Assembly: GCA_021202465.1 (NCBI GenBank)
Contig: JAJQCZ010000023.1
Coordinates: 1-64,000, forward strand
From: Lachnospiraceae bacterium
GTDB lineage: Bacteria > Bacillota > Clostridia > Lachnospirales > Lachnospiraceae
Direction of reading: 5' to 3'
Length of the DNA: 64,000 bases
Position numbers and translations under genes: made by a program. Every line of letters starts with the position of its first letter. Position 1 is the first letter of the stretch. Under the pieces are notes generated by a model. That model saw nothing but the letters and a program-made list of their open reading frames with translations. It did no database searches and had not been told where the DNA came from. Positions 16,683 through 25,671 of the stretch are shown one piece after another.

Positions 16683-16761
16683 AGTTCCACTCGCTCCTTT
16701 TGTTGTGTCTGTCTTCTATCTTTTACGGAAAGCCCATGCCGAAGCGACATGTCCTCCCTGT

Positions 16762-17397
16762 CTACCAGGTCTTCAGCACCCCGTTAATGTCCTTCTTGAT
16801 CTCCTGCACCAGCGCCGTATTCTGCCGGCGATATGCCTCCGCGCACTTCGGTTCTTCCACGATACGCAGGATGTCTGCCAGAGTCTGTTCCAGACGGTCA
16901 TTGATCAGGATCCCGTCATAATGCTCCGCCTGATCCGCCTCGGTCAGCGCCTGTGCCAGACGGCTGCGGATCTGTTCACGGGTCTCTGTCCCCCGGTTCA
17001 CCAGCCGATCCACCAGAGTACGGGCGGAAGGAGGAATCAGGAACAGCATCACGGCATCCGGATATTTCTCCTTCACCTGAAACGCCCCCTGGTATTCGAT
17101 ATCAAGAATGATATGCGTGCCCCTCGCCATCTGGTTAAATACATACTGGGCCGGTGTACCGTAATAATTGCCGGAATACTGTGCATATTCAAGGAAACGC
17201 CCTCTCTCGATCCCGTCCCGGAAGGACTCGTGGGACAGGAAAAAATAATCCCGGCCGTCTACCTCGCCCTCCCGCCGATAGCGGGTCGTACAGGAAATCG
17301 AGAAAGCAAAGCCCTCATTTTCCTCCATAAGACGGCGAATCACCGTCCCCTTTCCCACACCGGAAAAGCCGGAGATCACAATCAGTTTTCCATCCAT
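16762..17397 (-). CDS. gmk: Guanylate kinase
   Basis: A 211-residue guanylate kinase that converts GMP to GDP. P-loop SGFSGVGKGTV at residues 9-19, the GMP-binding segment SISCTTRYRREGEVDGRDYFF, YSGNYYGTP and the VILDIEYQGAFQVKE strand are all present. The start at 17397 (MDGKLIV) is preferred over an in-frame ATG seven codons upstream because an AGGGGGCAGG site lies just before it. It follows remA by 22 bp in the conserved yicC-remA-gmk-rpoZ order. Confidence 0.97.
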   Translation of the reverse strand: MDGKLIVISGFSGVGKGTVIRRLMEENEGFAFSISCTTRYRREGEVDGRDYFFLSHESFRDGIERGRFLEYAQYSGNYYGTPAQYVFNQMARGTHIILDIEYQGAFQVKEKYPDAVMLFLIPPSARTLVDRLVNRGTETREQIRSRLAQALTEADQAEHYDGILINDRLEQTLADILRIVEEPKCAEAYRRQNTALVQEIKKDINGVLKTW

Positions 17398-17419
17398 ACA
17401 CCTGCCCCCTCTCTGCACG

Positions 17420-17659
17420 TCACTCGCCCTGACATCTCCCGGAAATGGTCTCGGGAAGCAGGGCGGAAAGCACGACCCAGTTCGTGTCCGTGATGATCAC
17501 GCCCTTGGTCTTGCGCCCCTGTGTGGCGTCCACCGCCGTCCCGGCATCCTTGGCTGCCTGAACCAGCCGCTTCACAGGCGCCGAATCCGGGCTCACCACC
17601 GCCACGATCTTGTCTGCATTCATCACATTGCCGTATCCGATGTTGATCCATCTATTCAA
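17420..17659 (-). CDS. remA: Extracellular matrix regulator RemA family (TTG start)
   Basis: A 79-residue RemA/DUF370 protein; in Bacillus, RemA is a ring-forming DNA-binding protein that activates biofilm matrix genes. The conserved opening RWINIGYGNV is in frame only if translation starts at the TTG at 17659, which overlaps the yicC stop (TTGAATAG). An ATG-only search would wrongly begin at the internal methionine (MNADKIVAVV) and lose the first strand. IVAVVSPDSAPVKRL, DATQGRKTKGVIITD and VVLSALLPETI match the family along its whole length. No good Shine-Dalgarno precedes the TTG at normal distance, consistent with coupling to yicC. Confidence 0.9.
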   Translation of the reverse strand: MNRWINIGYGNVMNADKIVAVVSPDSAPVKRLVQAAKDAGTAVDATQGRKTKGVIITDTNWVVLSALLPETISGRCQGE

Positions 17660-18536
17660 TGTTCTGTACCTGCTCCCGAATCTTCTCGATCTCTGTCTTG
17701 ATCTGGATTGCCGTGGAAGAAATGTCCATATTGCTGCACTTGGAGAGGATCGTATTGGCCTCACGGTTCATTTCCTGCGCCAGGAAATCCAGCTTCCGCC
17801 CCACACTCTCGCCTCCGTCGCCGCTCAGAGTATTCTGCATCCCGGCGATGTGGCTGCGCAGACGTACGGTCTCCTCATCCACGCAGGTCTTGTCCGCGAA
17901 GATCGCCACCTCGGTCATCAGACGGGCCTCATCGATCTCCGCCGTGTCCAGAAGCTCCCGCACCTTCTCCTCCAGGCGTTTCCTGTATTCCTCAACTACC
18001 TGAGGCGAGCACGCTTCCACCTGAGAAACCAGCTCCTCCATCCCGGAGAGCTTGGCCAGGATGTCTTCCCGCAGCTGTCCGCCCTCACGGCTCCTCTGCG
18101 CGGCAAAATTCTCACCGGCGCCCCGCACGGCCTCCTCAAGCAGCGGCCAGAGAGACTCCTCGTCCTCCTCCTGATGCTCCATGATCAGCACCTCCGGGAA
18201 GGAAGCCAGCCGGGAAACCGTGATATCGTCCTCTATTCCGAATTCTTCCTGCATTTCCCGGAAATACTGCATGTATTCCCCGGCAAGCGCCCGGTTGTAT
18301 CGAATACACATCTGGGAATCCGTGAAATCCTCGCAGCTGATGAAGACATCCAGCTTGCCCCGCACCGCATACTCTTTCATGACCCTGCGGATCCGGGACT
18401 CAAAGACACAGAACTTCTTTGGCATCTTGATGTTGAAATCCAGATAGCGATGATTGACTGCCTTGATCTCAACCAGTATCCTGTGCGTGTCGTCGGAAGC
18501 CTCGTATCTCCCGAACCCTGTCATGCTTCTGATCAT
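17652..18536 (-). CDS. yicC: YicC-family endoribonuclease
   Basis: A 294-residue YicC-type protein, a family shown to include an RNase. N-terminal MIRSMTGFGR is the family hallmark, followed by VEIKAVNHRYLDFNIKMPKKF; the C-terminal DUF1732 part contains VGRKLDFLAQEMNREANTILSK and the final helix IKTEIEKIREQVQNIE. The start at 18536 is chosen at the family's usual N-terminus, with GGAGGG upstream. First gene of a long minus-strand transcript beginning at the promoter at 18639-18667. Confidence 0.95.
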   Translation of the reverse strand: MIRSMTGFGRYEASDDTHRILVEIKAVNHRYLDFNIKMPKKFCVFESRIRRVMKEYAVRGKLDVFISCEDFTDSQMCIRYNRALAGEYMQYFREMQEEFGIEDDITVSRLASFPEVLIMEHQEEDEESLWPLLEEAVRGAGENFAAQRSREGGQLREDILAKLSGMEELVSQVEACSPQVVEEYRKRLEEKVRELLDTAEIDEARLMTEVAIFADKTCVDEETVRLRSHIAGMQNTLSGDGGESVGRKLDFLAQEMNREANTILSKCSNMDISSTAIQIKTEIEKIREQVQNIE

Positions 18537-18617
18537 GTCACCCTCCTGACTCACGCGCCGCCCTCACAGAGCGCAGACCCGCCTCGCGCTCTCGGTCGGT
18601 TCTCCGACTGCGGCAGC

Positions 18618-18646
18618 TTGACGGGACTTTCAACTTTAAGTATAAT
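18618..18646 (+). promoter_or_regulatory. Promoter of rqcH (overlapping, divergent)
   Basis: TTGACG, 17-bp spacer, TATAAT, about 65 bp before the rqcH start. Its -10 box overlaps that of the opposing yicC promoter. Confidence 0.75.
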
Positions 18647-18667
18647 TCATTTAACAAGCGAAGTCAA
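18639..18667 (-). promoter_or_regulatory. Promoter of the yicC-remA-gmk-rpoZ-rimO transcript
   Basis: TTGACT, 17-bp spacer, TATACT on the minus strand. The -10 hexamers of this and the rqcH promoter share 18641-18644, so one polymerase would exclude the other. Confidence 0.75.
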
Positions 18668-18710
18668 CCAAGGTTAATATATTTGTCCGGACTTCAACAG
18701 GAGGCAGAAC

Positions 18711-20462
18711 ATGGCACTCGACGGAATTGTAATCGCCAATCTGGTCAGCGAAATGCGGGAGAAGCTGGTCGGAGGACGGATCGCCCGCATTGCACAGACA
18801 GAATCGGACGAACTGATCCTGACCGTAAAGAATAAAAAGGGACAGGTGCGTCTCCTGATGTCTGCCAGCGCCAGCCTGCCGCTCCTCTATTTCACGGAGA
18901 CGCCCAAACAGAGTCCGGCCACGGCGCCGAATTTCTGTATGCTGCTGCGCAAACACATCGGAAACGGCCGCATCCTCTCCGTGACCCAGCCGGGGCTGGA
19001 ACGCATCGTCCGCCTGGAGATCGAACATCTGGATGAGATGGGCGACCTGTGCCGGAAATTTCTCCTCATCGAACTCATGGGGAAATACAGCAACATCATC
19101 TTCGTGGACAGCGAAGAAACCATTGTCGACAGCATCAAGCATATCTCCAACAATATCAGTTCGGTCCGCGAGGTGCTGCCCGGTCGTCCCTACTTCATCG
19201 CTGACACAGTCCACAAGCTGGATCCCCTGACCATCACCGAAGATGTCTTCCTCACGGAGATCTGCGGGAAACCGACTACCATCGCCAAGGCACTGACCTC
19301 CGGTCTCACCGGCATCAGTTCTCTGATAAGCGAAGAGATCGCCTGCCGGGCCGGACTTGATTCCGCCCGCCCCATGCAGGCCCTGGAGACCCGCGAAAAG
19401 CTCCATCTCTTTCATACCTTCTCCGGCCTGATGGACGATGTGCGCTCCGGGTCCTTCTCCCCGCGCATCATTTACCACGGGAAGGAGCCGCTGGAATTTG
19501 CTTCCCTGCCTCTGGCGCTCTATCCGGAGAGCGACCAGCGCGTCTTCCCCTCCATCAGCCAGGTGCTGGAGACCTACTACGCCGAGAAGAATGCGATGAC
19601 CCGCATCCGCCAGAAATCCGCCGAGCTGCGGCGGATTGTCCAGACCACCCTGGAGCGCGACTGTAAGAAATACGACCTGCAGAGGAAGCAGCAGAAGGAC
19701 ACGGAAAAGCGGGACAAATACCGCATCTGGGGCGAACTGCTGCAGACCTACGGCTACAGTGCAGAGCCGGGCGCCCGGTCTCTGACTGCGGAGAATTACT
19801 ACGACGATAACCGGGAGATCACGATTCCTCTCGACCCGACCCTGTCGCCGCAGGAAAATGCGCAGAAATATTTCAACCGCTATAACAAGCTGAAACGCAC
19901 GCACGAGGCGCTCACCGGTCTTCTGGAGGAGACGCAGGCGGAGATCGACCATCTGCGCTCCATCCAGGTCGCCCTGGAAATCGCCCAGAAGGAAGAGGAC
20001 CTGGTGCAGATCAAGACCGAGCTGCAGCAGGCCGGTTACATCCGGCGCCATCCGCTCCGGGAGAAGAAACGGGAAAAAATCACCAGCCGCCCCTTCCACT
20101 ATCTCTCCGGCGACGGGTTCCATATCTATGTCGGAAAAAACAACCTGCAGAATGAGGAGCTGACCTTCCAGTTCGCAAACGGCGCTGACTGGTGGTTTCA
20201 CGCCAAGGGGATTCCCGGCTCCCATGTGATCGTAAAGGCCGAAGGGAAGGAGCTTCCCGACCGCACCTTCGAGGAGGCCGGAGCCCTGGCCGGATACTAT
20301 TCCAGTGAAAAGAATTCTGCCAAGGTGGAGATTGATTACATCCAGCGAAAGCATGTCAAAAAACCCGCCGGTGCAAAACCCGGCTTCGTGATCTACCACA
20401 CCAACTACTCCCTGATGGCGGAACCCGCGCGGGTCCGGGAGCTCACACGAATTGAGGAGTAA
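18711..20462 (+). CDS. rqcH: Rqc2/RqcH (NFACT) ribosome quality-control factor
   Basis: A 583-residue NFACT protein. Bacterial RqcH binds stalled 50S subunits carrying peptidyl-tRNA and drives addition of C-terminal alanine tails that mark the product for degradation. MALDGIVIANLVSEM at the start and IARIAQTESDELIL belong to the NFACT-N domain; a central coiled-coil region spans roughly residues 280-450; the C-terminal NFACT-R domain shows YIRR, GFHIYVGKNNLQNEELTFQF and ADWWFHAKGIPGSHVIV. Older records call it a fibronectin-binding protein. AGGAGG precedes the ATG; a terminator follows. Confidence 0.95.
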   Translation: MALDGIVIANLVSEMREKLVGGRIARIAQTESDELILTVKNKKGQVRLLMSASASLPLLYFTETPKQSPATAPNFCMLLRKHIGNGRILSVTQPGLERIVRLEIEHLDEMGDLCRKFLLIELMGKYSNIIFVDSEETIVDSIKHISNNISSVREVLPGRPYFIADTVHKLDPLTITEDVFLTEICGKPTTIAKALTSGLTGISSLISEEIACRAGLDSARPMQALETREKLHLFHTFSGLMDDVRSGSFSPRIIYHGKEPLEFASLPLALYPESDQRVFPSISQVLETYYAEKNAMTRIRQKSAELRRIVQTTLERDCKKYDLQRKQQKDTEKRDKYRIWGELLQTYGYSAEPGARSLTAENYYDDNREITIPLDPTLSPQENAQKYFNRYNKLKRTHEALTGLLEETQAEIDHLRSIQVALEIAQKEEDLVQIKTELQQAGYIRRHPLREKKREKITSRPFHYLSGDGFHIYVGKNNLQNEELTFQFANGADWWFHAKGIPGSHVIVKAEGKELPDRTFEEAGALAGYYSSEKNSAKVEIDYIQRKHVKKPAGAKPGFVIYHTNYSLMAEPARVRELTRIEE

Positions 20463-20468
20463 CCTTCG

Positions 20469-20514
20469 CAGGACGGCTCACTGCACATTGAAGCAGCAAG
20501 CCGTCCTGTTTATT
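20469..20514. terminator. Terminator between rqcH and proA
   Basis: CAGGACGGCT and AGCCGTCCTG form a 10-bp stem followed by GTTTATTA. It lies between convergent genes and ends rqcH transcription. Confidence 0.75.
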
Positions 20515-20530
20515 ATGTGCACGGCCGGAT

Positions 20531-21775
20531 TTATCCGCGCACCTGTCCGTTTCCATATATGATGTACTTTGTCGTTGTCAGCGCCAGCAGACCCATCGGT
20601 CCGCGGGCATGGAGCTTCTGCGTACTGATGCCGATCTCCGCACCGAAGCCGAACTCAAAACCGTCCGTAAAACGGGTCGAAGCATTGACGTAGACTGCCA
20701 CCGCATCGATTTCGTTCAGGAACTGCTGCGCATGACTGTAATTGTTCGTAATGATGGTCTCCGAATGGCCGGTATTATAACGGTTGATATGTGCGATCGC
20801 CTCATCGATGCTCTGTACCGTTTTGGCAGAGATCTTGTAATCCAGGTATTCCCGGCCCCAGTCCTCTTCCGTGGCAGCAGAAGTCTCCGGCGCCGCCTGA
20901 CGGATGGTCTCATCAGCAAAGATCTCCACACCGGCGTCCTCCAGATTCCGGGCCACCCGCGGCATCAGCTCCTCCACCACGCTCTCATGGATCACCAGGG
21001 ATTCGCAGGCATTGCAGACGCCGACCCGCTGGGTCTTGGCATTCTGAATGATGGCTGCTGCCATATCCAGATCCGCACCCTCATCTACGTAAATATGGCA
21101 GTTCCCGGTCCCCGTCTCAATCACCGGAATCGTGGCGTTCTCCACCACCGACCGGATCAGCCCGGCGCCGCCCCGCGGGATCAATACATCGACGAAACGG
21201 TTCATCCGCATGAATTCCGCCGTCACCTGACGATCCGTATCCTCGATGATCTGGATCATATCCGGCGTGATGCCCTGCTCCTGCAGTGTTTCCCGGATGC
21301 AGGTCACGATCGCCACATTGCTGTGTATGGCGTCGCTGCCGCCCTTCAGGATCACGACATTCGAGGTCTTAAAGCAGAGTGCGAAGGCATCGGCCGTGAC
21401 ATTGGGGCGGGACTCATAAATGATCCCCACGACGCCGAGGGGCACCCGCTTCTGCCCGATCATCAGACCATTGGGGCGCTGTTTCATGGAGATCACCTCT
21501 CCCACCGGATCCTCCAGGTCCGCCACCTGGCGAAGTCCCAGAGCCATCTGCCGGATGCGCTCCTCCGTCAGCAGCAGGCGGTCCACCAGCGCCGACGGCA
21601 TGCTGTTCTCATGAGCCTTCTCGATATCCTTTCCATTAGCGGCGAGAATCTCCGCGCTGTGCGCCTCCAGTGCCTCTGCGATCTCCCGCAGCGCCGCATC
21701 CTTTACGCCGGAAGAGAGTCTGCCCGCTTCCTGTTTGGCTTCCTGTGCACGTTTTCCGATCTCCTGTAAGTTCAT
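20531..21775 (-). CDS. proA: Glutamate-5-semialdehyde dehydrogenase
   Basis: A 414-residue gamma-glutamyl phosphate reductase, the second step of proline synthesis. Catalytic Cys lies in [59 protein letters not shown] and [23 protein letters not shown] are standard. AGGAGG lies before the ATG. Placed 64 bp after proB in a proB-proA operon; length normal. Confidence 0.97.
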   Translation of the reverse strand: MNLQEIGKRAQEAKQEAGRLSSGVKDAALREIAEALEAHSAEILAANGKDIEKAHENSMPSALVDRLLLTEERIRQMALGLRQVADLEDPVGEVISMKQRPNGLMIGQKRVPLGVVGIIYESRPNVTADAFALCFKTSNVVILKGGSDAIHSNVAIVTCIRETLQEQGITPDMIQIIEDTDRQVTAEFMRMNRFVDVLIPRGGAGLIRSVVENATIPVIETGTGNCHIYVDEGADLDMAAAIIQNAKTQRVGVCNACESLVIHESVVEELMPRVARNLEDAGVEIFADETIRQAAPETSAATEEDWGREYLDYKISAKTVQSIDEAIAHINRYNTGHSETIITNNYSHAQQFLNEIDAVAVYVNASTRFTDGFEFGFGAEIGISTQKLHARGPMGLLALTTTKYIIYGNGQVRG

Positions 21776-21839
21776 TTTTTCATAACCTCCTGACAGATGT
21801 TCCCGTATTTACCGGCGAGCGGTTCTCCCGGAGCTCCGC

Positions 21840-22694
21840 TCAGTTTCCTTCCTGCTGTTCATTCAGATAAGCGCGAATATCAAAGACCTCCCGGGGCTGC
21901 GCACGGAACCAGGTCCCGCGGAAATCTCCCTCCACGATCTCGCGGAGAATCCCCACATCGCGTCCGTTGGCAATGATCATATCCGCTCCGGAGCCGGTCG
22001 CGATCCGTGCTGCCGACAGCTTCGTCGCCATGCCTCCCGTCCCCACGCTGCTGCCGGTGGATTCCTTGGCCATGGCTTCATAGGAGGCGTTCATTTCTTC
22101 CACACACTCAATGAGCGTCGCCTGCGGATTGTGCCGCGGATCATCTGTATAAAGCCCGTCGATGTCTGACAGGAGAATCAGAAGATCCGCTCCGGTCAGC
22201 GAGGTGACCAGCGCCGACAGCGTATCATTGTCGCCGAACTCGATCTCATGGGTCGCCACGGTGTCATTTTCATTAACAATGGGGATGATTCCCATCCGGA
22301 ACAGCTCGTCAAAGGTATTGTGGGCGTTCCGTCGGCTGGTCTCCTCCAGAATTGTGTATTTGGTGATCAGCACCTGCGCCGCCACCTGACTGTATTCGGC
22401 AAAGATTTTCTGATAGATCATCATCAGCCGCGCCTGTCCCACAGCCGCACAGGCCTGCTTGGCCGCAAGATCCCGTGGCCGCTCCGTCAGGCCGATAGCC
22501 TTGCGCCCTACGGCGATGGCACCGGAGCTGACCAGGCAGACATCCATACCCCGGTTGCGCAGGTTGCAGAGCTCCCGCACCAGCTTTTCGATCTTGCCGT
22601 AATCCATATCTCCTGTGGCACCGTGCTGCAGCGACGACGAACCGATCTTCACCACGACCCGCCGCTTGTATTTAAAATAATCATTGACGTTCAT
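21840..22694 (-). CDS. proB: Glutamate 5-kinase (no PUA domain)
   Basis: A 284-residue gamma-glutamyl kinase, first step of proline synthesis. The amino acid kinase fold is clear: VVVKIGSSSL, LVSSGAIAVGRKA, PIVNENDTVATHEIEFGDNDTLSALV, LLSDIDGLYTDDPR and GTGGMATKLSAARIAT. The protein ends after the kinase domain; the C-terminal PUA domain of the E. coli type (about 370 residues) is absent, as in many Clostridia. Proline feedback inhibition is a family property and rests in the kinase domain. Promoter at 22726-22754. Confidence 0.96.
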   Translation of the reverse strand: MNVNDYFKYKRRVVVKIGSSSLQHGATGDMDYGKIEKLVRELCNLRNRGMDVCLVSSGAIAVGRKAIGLTERPRDLAAKQACAAVGQARLMMIYQKIFAEYSQVAAQVLITKYTILEETSRRNAHNTFDELFRMGIIPIVNENDTVATHEIEFGDNDTLSALVTSLTGADLLILLSDIDGLYTDDPRHNPQATLIECVEEMNASYEAMAKESTGSSVGTGGMATKLSAARIATGSGADMIIANGRDVGILREIVEGDFRGTWFRAQPREVFDIRAYLNEQQEGN

Positions 22695-22725
22695 ATCTCA
22701 TTAAATTCCTTTGTGCTTTCTGGAA

Positions 22726-22754
22726 AGCATACCACAAAATCCCACGAGATTCAA
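22726..22754 (-). promoter_or_regulatory. Promoter of proBA
   Basis: TTGAAT, 17-bp spacer, TATGCT on the minus strand, about 30 bp before the proB start. The short leader leaves no room for a T-box or other long leader RNA. Confidence 0.65.
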
Positions 22755-22774
22755 CGTCAAGTCATCGGGCCACC

Positions 22775-24130
22775 TTACAGGTCTCTGTAAAATACAGTAA
22801 CCTGCTCCCCTTTCACCTCGATTTTCTCAATACACTGCAGGAGAATCATGCGCTGCTCCCCCGGAGTCAGCGTCTCCCAGACATCGGACAGGCCGCGCAG
22901 CTTTCCGGCCAGCTTCCGGCTCCGGGCCGTGACAGAGCGGCGCTCCTCCTCCATCTTCCACAGCTTCTCAATCTTCTCCCGCTCCTCCCGTGTCCGCCGG
23001 ATGACCTCCCGCAGCGCCTCATCACCGCTTTCTCCATAGAGATCGTAGAGCCGGGACAGCTTCTTTTCATATTTTTCCCGCTGTTCTTCCAGACGCTTCC
23101 CCGCGGCGGATTCTGCGTTCTCATCTGAAATTTCCATTTCCAGGCGGAAGTGAAACAGGTCGCTGATAACAGCCTGCTCAATCTCATCGGCCCACACCGG
23201 CTCCTGAGGACAGTCCGGGTCGTGAATCAGATACGCTTTGGATTTCTGATGTGAATAACAGACCAGCTTGTGTCCCTTCTTTCCCCATTTCTGGTAGCGC
23301 ATCCCGGCGCCGCAGCAGCCGCAGCGGAGCAGCCCCGTCAGGAGGTGGACAGAGCTGTTCTGATTCAGAGCAGAACGCTGCTCCATTTCCAGCATCACCG
23401 CATCAAAAAGCTCCGGTTCCACGATCGGCGCGTGGCGGCCCTGGTACTCCTGTCCGTTATAGACGATCTTTCCCAGATTGGTCCGGCGCCGGAGGATCTG
23501 CACGACCTGTCGGTCATATCTGAGACCGGTCATATCGGCGATATTCTGCGGCGAATAACCTTCGAGATAGAAAAGATACATGTCCCGCACCGTCCCGGCG
23601 TCCGCATTCGGCACGAGAATTCCCTTTTCCGCATCATAGTCATAGCCAAAGGGCACCCTGCCGCCGCCCATCCAGTAGCCGTCCCGCACGCGTTCCAGCA
23701 TCCCCATCCGGGTGCGTTCGCGGATATTTTCCCGTTCCAGCTGCGCGAAGGCGGACAGGATGCCCAGCATCAGACGGCCCATCGGTGTGCCGGTATCCAT
23801 GCTCTCCCCGAGGGAGACGAAGGCCGCATGATGCGGATTCAGAACGTCCTCAATCAGATACAGCGTGTCCTTCTGACTGCGTGAGAGACGATCCAGCTTG
23901 TAAACCAGCACGTGACTGATCTCGTCCCGCTGCACATCCCCGATCAGCCGCTGCATGGCCGGGCGGTTGAGATTGCTCCCGGAAAATCCGCCGTCGATAT
24001 AGTATTCATAGGCCCGGATCTCCCGGGAAACACAATAAGCAGTCAGTGCCTCCTTCTGGGCCCCGATGGAGTATCCTTCCTCCCGCTGCGCATCTGTGGA
24101 GACGCGCACATAGATCGCCGCCCGCCTCAC
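22775..24130 (-). CDS. Large serine recombinase
   Basis: A 451-residue site-specific serine recombinase. The resolvase domain begins AAIYVRVSTDAQ, with the nucleophile expected at Ser11, and includes VYKLDRLSRSQKDTL and GRLMLGILSAFAQLERENIRERT. It is followed by the recombinase domain (about residues 165-260), a zinc-ribbon (LLRCGCCGAGM to CYSHQK and DCP) and a coiled-coil tail. This is the architecture of phage and integrative-element integrases. However, no phage or conjugation genes surround it and its base composition matches its neighbours. It overlaps the 65-residue ORF upstream by 4 bp. It may be a domesticated enzyme or the remnant of an element. Confidence 0.9.
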   Translation of the reverse strand: MRRAAIYVRVSTDAQREEGYSIGAQKEALTAYCVSREIRAYEYYIDGGFSGSNLNRPAMQRLIGDVQRDEISHVLVYKLDRLSRSQKDTLYLIEDVLNPHHAAFVSLGESMDTGTPMGRLMLGILSAFAQLERENIRERTRMGMLERVRDGYWMGGGRVPFGYDYDAEKGILVPNADAGTVRDMYLFYLEGYSPQNIADMTGLRYDRQVVQILRRRTNLGKIVYNGQEYQGRHAPIVEPELFDAVMLEMEQRSALNQNSSVHLLTGLLRCGCCGAGMRYQKWGKKGHKLVCYSHQKSKAYLIHDPDCPQEPVWADEIEQAVISDLFHFRLEMEISDENAESAAGKRLEEQREKYEKKLSRLYDLYGESGDEALREVIRRTREEREKIEKLWKMEEERRSVTARSRKLAGKLRGLSDVWETLTPGEQRMILLQCIEKIEVKGEQVTVFYRDL

Positions 24131-24324
24131 GGAGATACGCCCCGTTCATCTCCGGTTGAGGCCCGCACTGACGGCAGCGGGACGGCATCTCTCTCCTCAT
24201 TATTCCGCCGACAGCTCCGGTTCACAATCCGGCGGATCTCCGCGCACTCCGCCAGATTGATCTCCTTCATCTCTTCCTCGTCCAGAGGCTGTCCCCCCAT
24301 GGAACGCAAAATGACAATTCCCAT
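24127..24324 (-). CDS. Small protein coupled to the serine recombinase
   Basis: A 65-residue ORF starting MGIVILRSMGGQPLDEEEMK, with a helical middle (EINLAECAEIRRIVNRSCRRNNEER) and an unstructured end. AGGAGG seven bases before the ATG gives strong translation, and its stop overlaps the recombinase start (ATGA), so the two are made together. No family recognised. Small partners of serine recombinases include directionality factors, but position is the only argument here. Confidence 0.6.
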   Translation of the reverse strand: MGIVILRSMGGQPLDEEEMKEINLAECAEIRRIVNRSCRRNNEERDAVPLPSVRASTGDERGVSP

Positions 24325-24374
24325 AGAAATACCTCCTATGGAAATTGTCACCTGTTTTTGCGTGTCTAAACGTT

Positions 24375-25652
24375 TTATTTCTGCGGATTTTCCGTCTTTC
24401 CCAGCAGATACGTGATAAACTGCGTGGCTGTACGCCCGGACATCCCTCCGTGATATAGTTCCCACTTGTTGGCTTCTTCCAGCAATTCCTTCTCCCCCAT
24501 ACGGATGCCGTTCCGCTCCGCCAGTGTGAGGACAATGTTCTGGAATTCCTTTTTCTCCGGCATTCCATAGTAAATGGTCACGCCGAACCGAGCCGCCAGA
24601 GACAGCTTCTCCTGCACGGTGTCAGAGCTGTGCAGATCGTCGTCAGCCTCCCGCTTATCGCTGAACTTCTCCCGGATCAGATGGCGGCGGTTAGAGGTCG
24701 CATAGATCAGCACATTTTCCGGCCGGCGCTCCATCCCTCCCTCGATGATGGCCTTGAGGTACTTGTACTCAATCTCAAATTCCTCGAAGGACAGGTCATC
24801 CATATAGATGATAAATTTATAATTCCGGTTCTTAATCTGCGTGATCACCGAGGTCAGATCCTGGAACTGATATTTATACACCTCGATCAGGCGCAGCCCC
24901 TGATCATAGTAAGTATTCATGATGGCCTTGATGCTGGAGGATTTGCCCGTCCCCGCATCACCGAACAGCAGGCAGTTATTGGCCTTCCGTCCCTGCACGA
25001 AGGCCTCGGTGTTCTCGATGAGCTTCTTTTTCTGAATCTCATAGCCCACCAGATCGTCCAGCGTCACATGTTCCGTCCGGGTGATCGGAAGGATCTGCAC
25101 CGGCTTCCCTTCCTCATGCTCCACCTTGAACGCCTTATGCAGCCCAAACTTGCCGACACCGAAATCCCGGTAGAATTCCGTGACGCAGTCGAGGAAAGCC
25201 TCTTCATCCTCCGCCGCCGCCAGACGCACCGCCAGATCAAGGATCCGGTCATGAACCCGCCGGTTATAGACCCGATTGGCCTCCCCGGCGCCCTTATACT
25301 GCGCCAGCACGGCAAATTCCTCTGTACCGAAGGTCTCATCCAGGCTGCTCAGATCGAAGCGGAACCACTCCAGAAACAGACGAAAATCGTGGAGAGCCAG
25401 CCGGTTGATGCTCCCCTCAACCCGTCCCCGCACCTCGCAGGCCGTGCTGAAAGCGTTTTCATGATTGGCCAGTGTATAGGCAAGGAAATTGTGCCAGACA
25501 TTTCCCTCAAAACCATGGCAGGCTGTCATCTCCACCAGGCCGTTAATGGCTTCATAGAGGTGGGTGCCGTCCCCCTCCATCAGTTCTTCCATATAGTCGA
25601 TCAGCTCCTGATGTTCCGCGCCCCGGTAGAGCAGCATCTCCTGTCTTCTCAT
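24375..25652 (-). CDS. DUF815 family AAA ATPase
   Basis: A 425-residue protein with an all-helical N-terminal half (about residues 1-200) and an ATPase half: DDLVGYEIQKKKLIENTEAF, Walker A LLFGDAGTGKSSS (about 238-250), Walker B FIIYMDDLSFEEFE, sensor 1 NVLIYATSNRRHL, and arginine-finger-like REKFSDKREADDD. These are typical of DUF815/AAA proteins, which have been little studied. GGGAGA precedes the ATG. It follows pheA by 19 bp and is probably cotranscribed; no functional link to aromatic amino acids is evident. Confidence 0.88.
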   Translation of the reverse strand: MRRQEMLLYRGAEHQELIDYMEELMEGDGTHLYEAINGLVEMTACHGFEGNVWHNFLAYTLANHENAFSTACEVRGRVEGSINRLALHDFRLFLEWFRFDLSSLDETFGTEEFAVLAQYKGAGEANRVYNRRVHDRILDLAVRLAAAEDEEAFLDCVTEFYRDFGVGKFGLHKAFKVEHEEGKPVQILPITRTEHVTLDDLVGYEIQKKKLIENTEAFVQGRKANNCLLFGDAGTGKSSSIKAIMNTYYDQGLRLIEVYKYQFQDLTSVITQIKNRNYKFIIYMDDLSFEEFEIEYKYLKAIIEGGMERRPENVLIYATSNRRHLIREKFSDKREADDDLHSSDTVQEKLSLAARFGVTIYYGMPEKKEFQNIVLTLAERNGIRMGEKELLEEANKWELYHGGMSGRTATQFITYLLGKTENPQK

Positions 25653-25671
25653 CAGTTGTTTCTCCCTCTCA

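Noticed and set aside
17382..17651. ATG-initiated frame overlapping remA
   Set aside because: It is the wrong frame over the remA coding region; the protein is low-complexity and unlike RemA.
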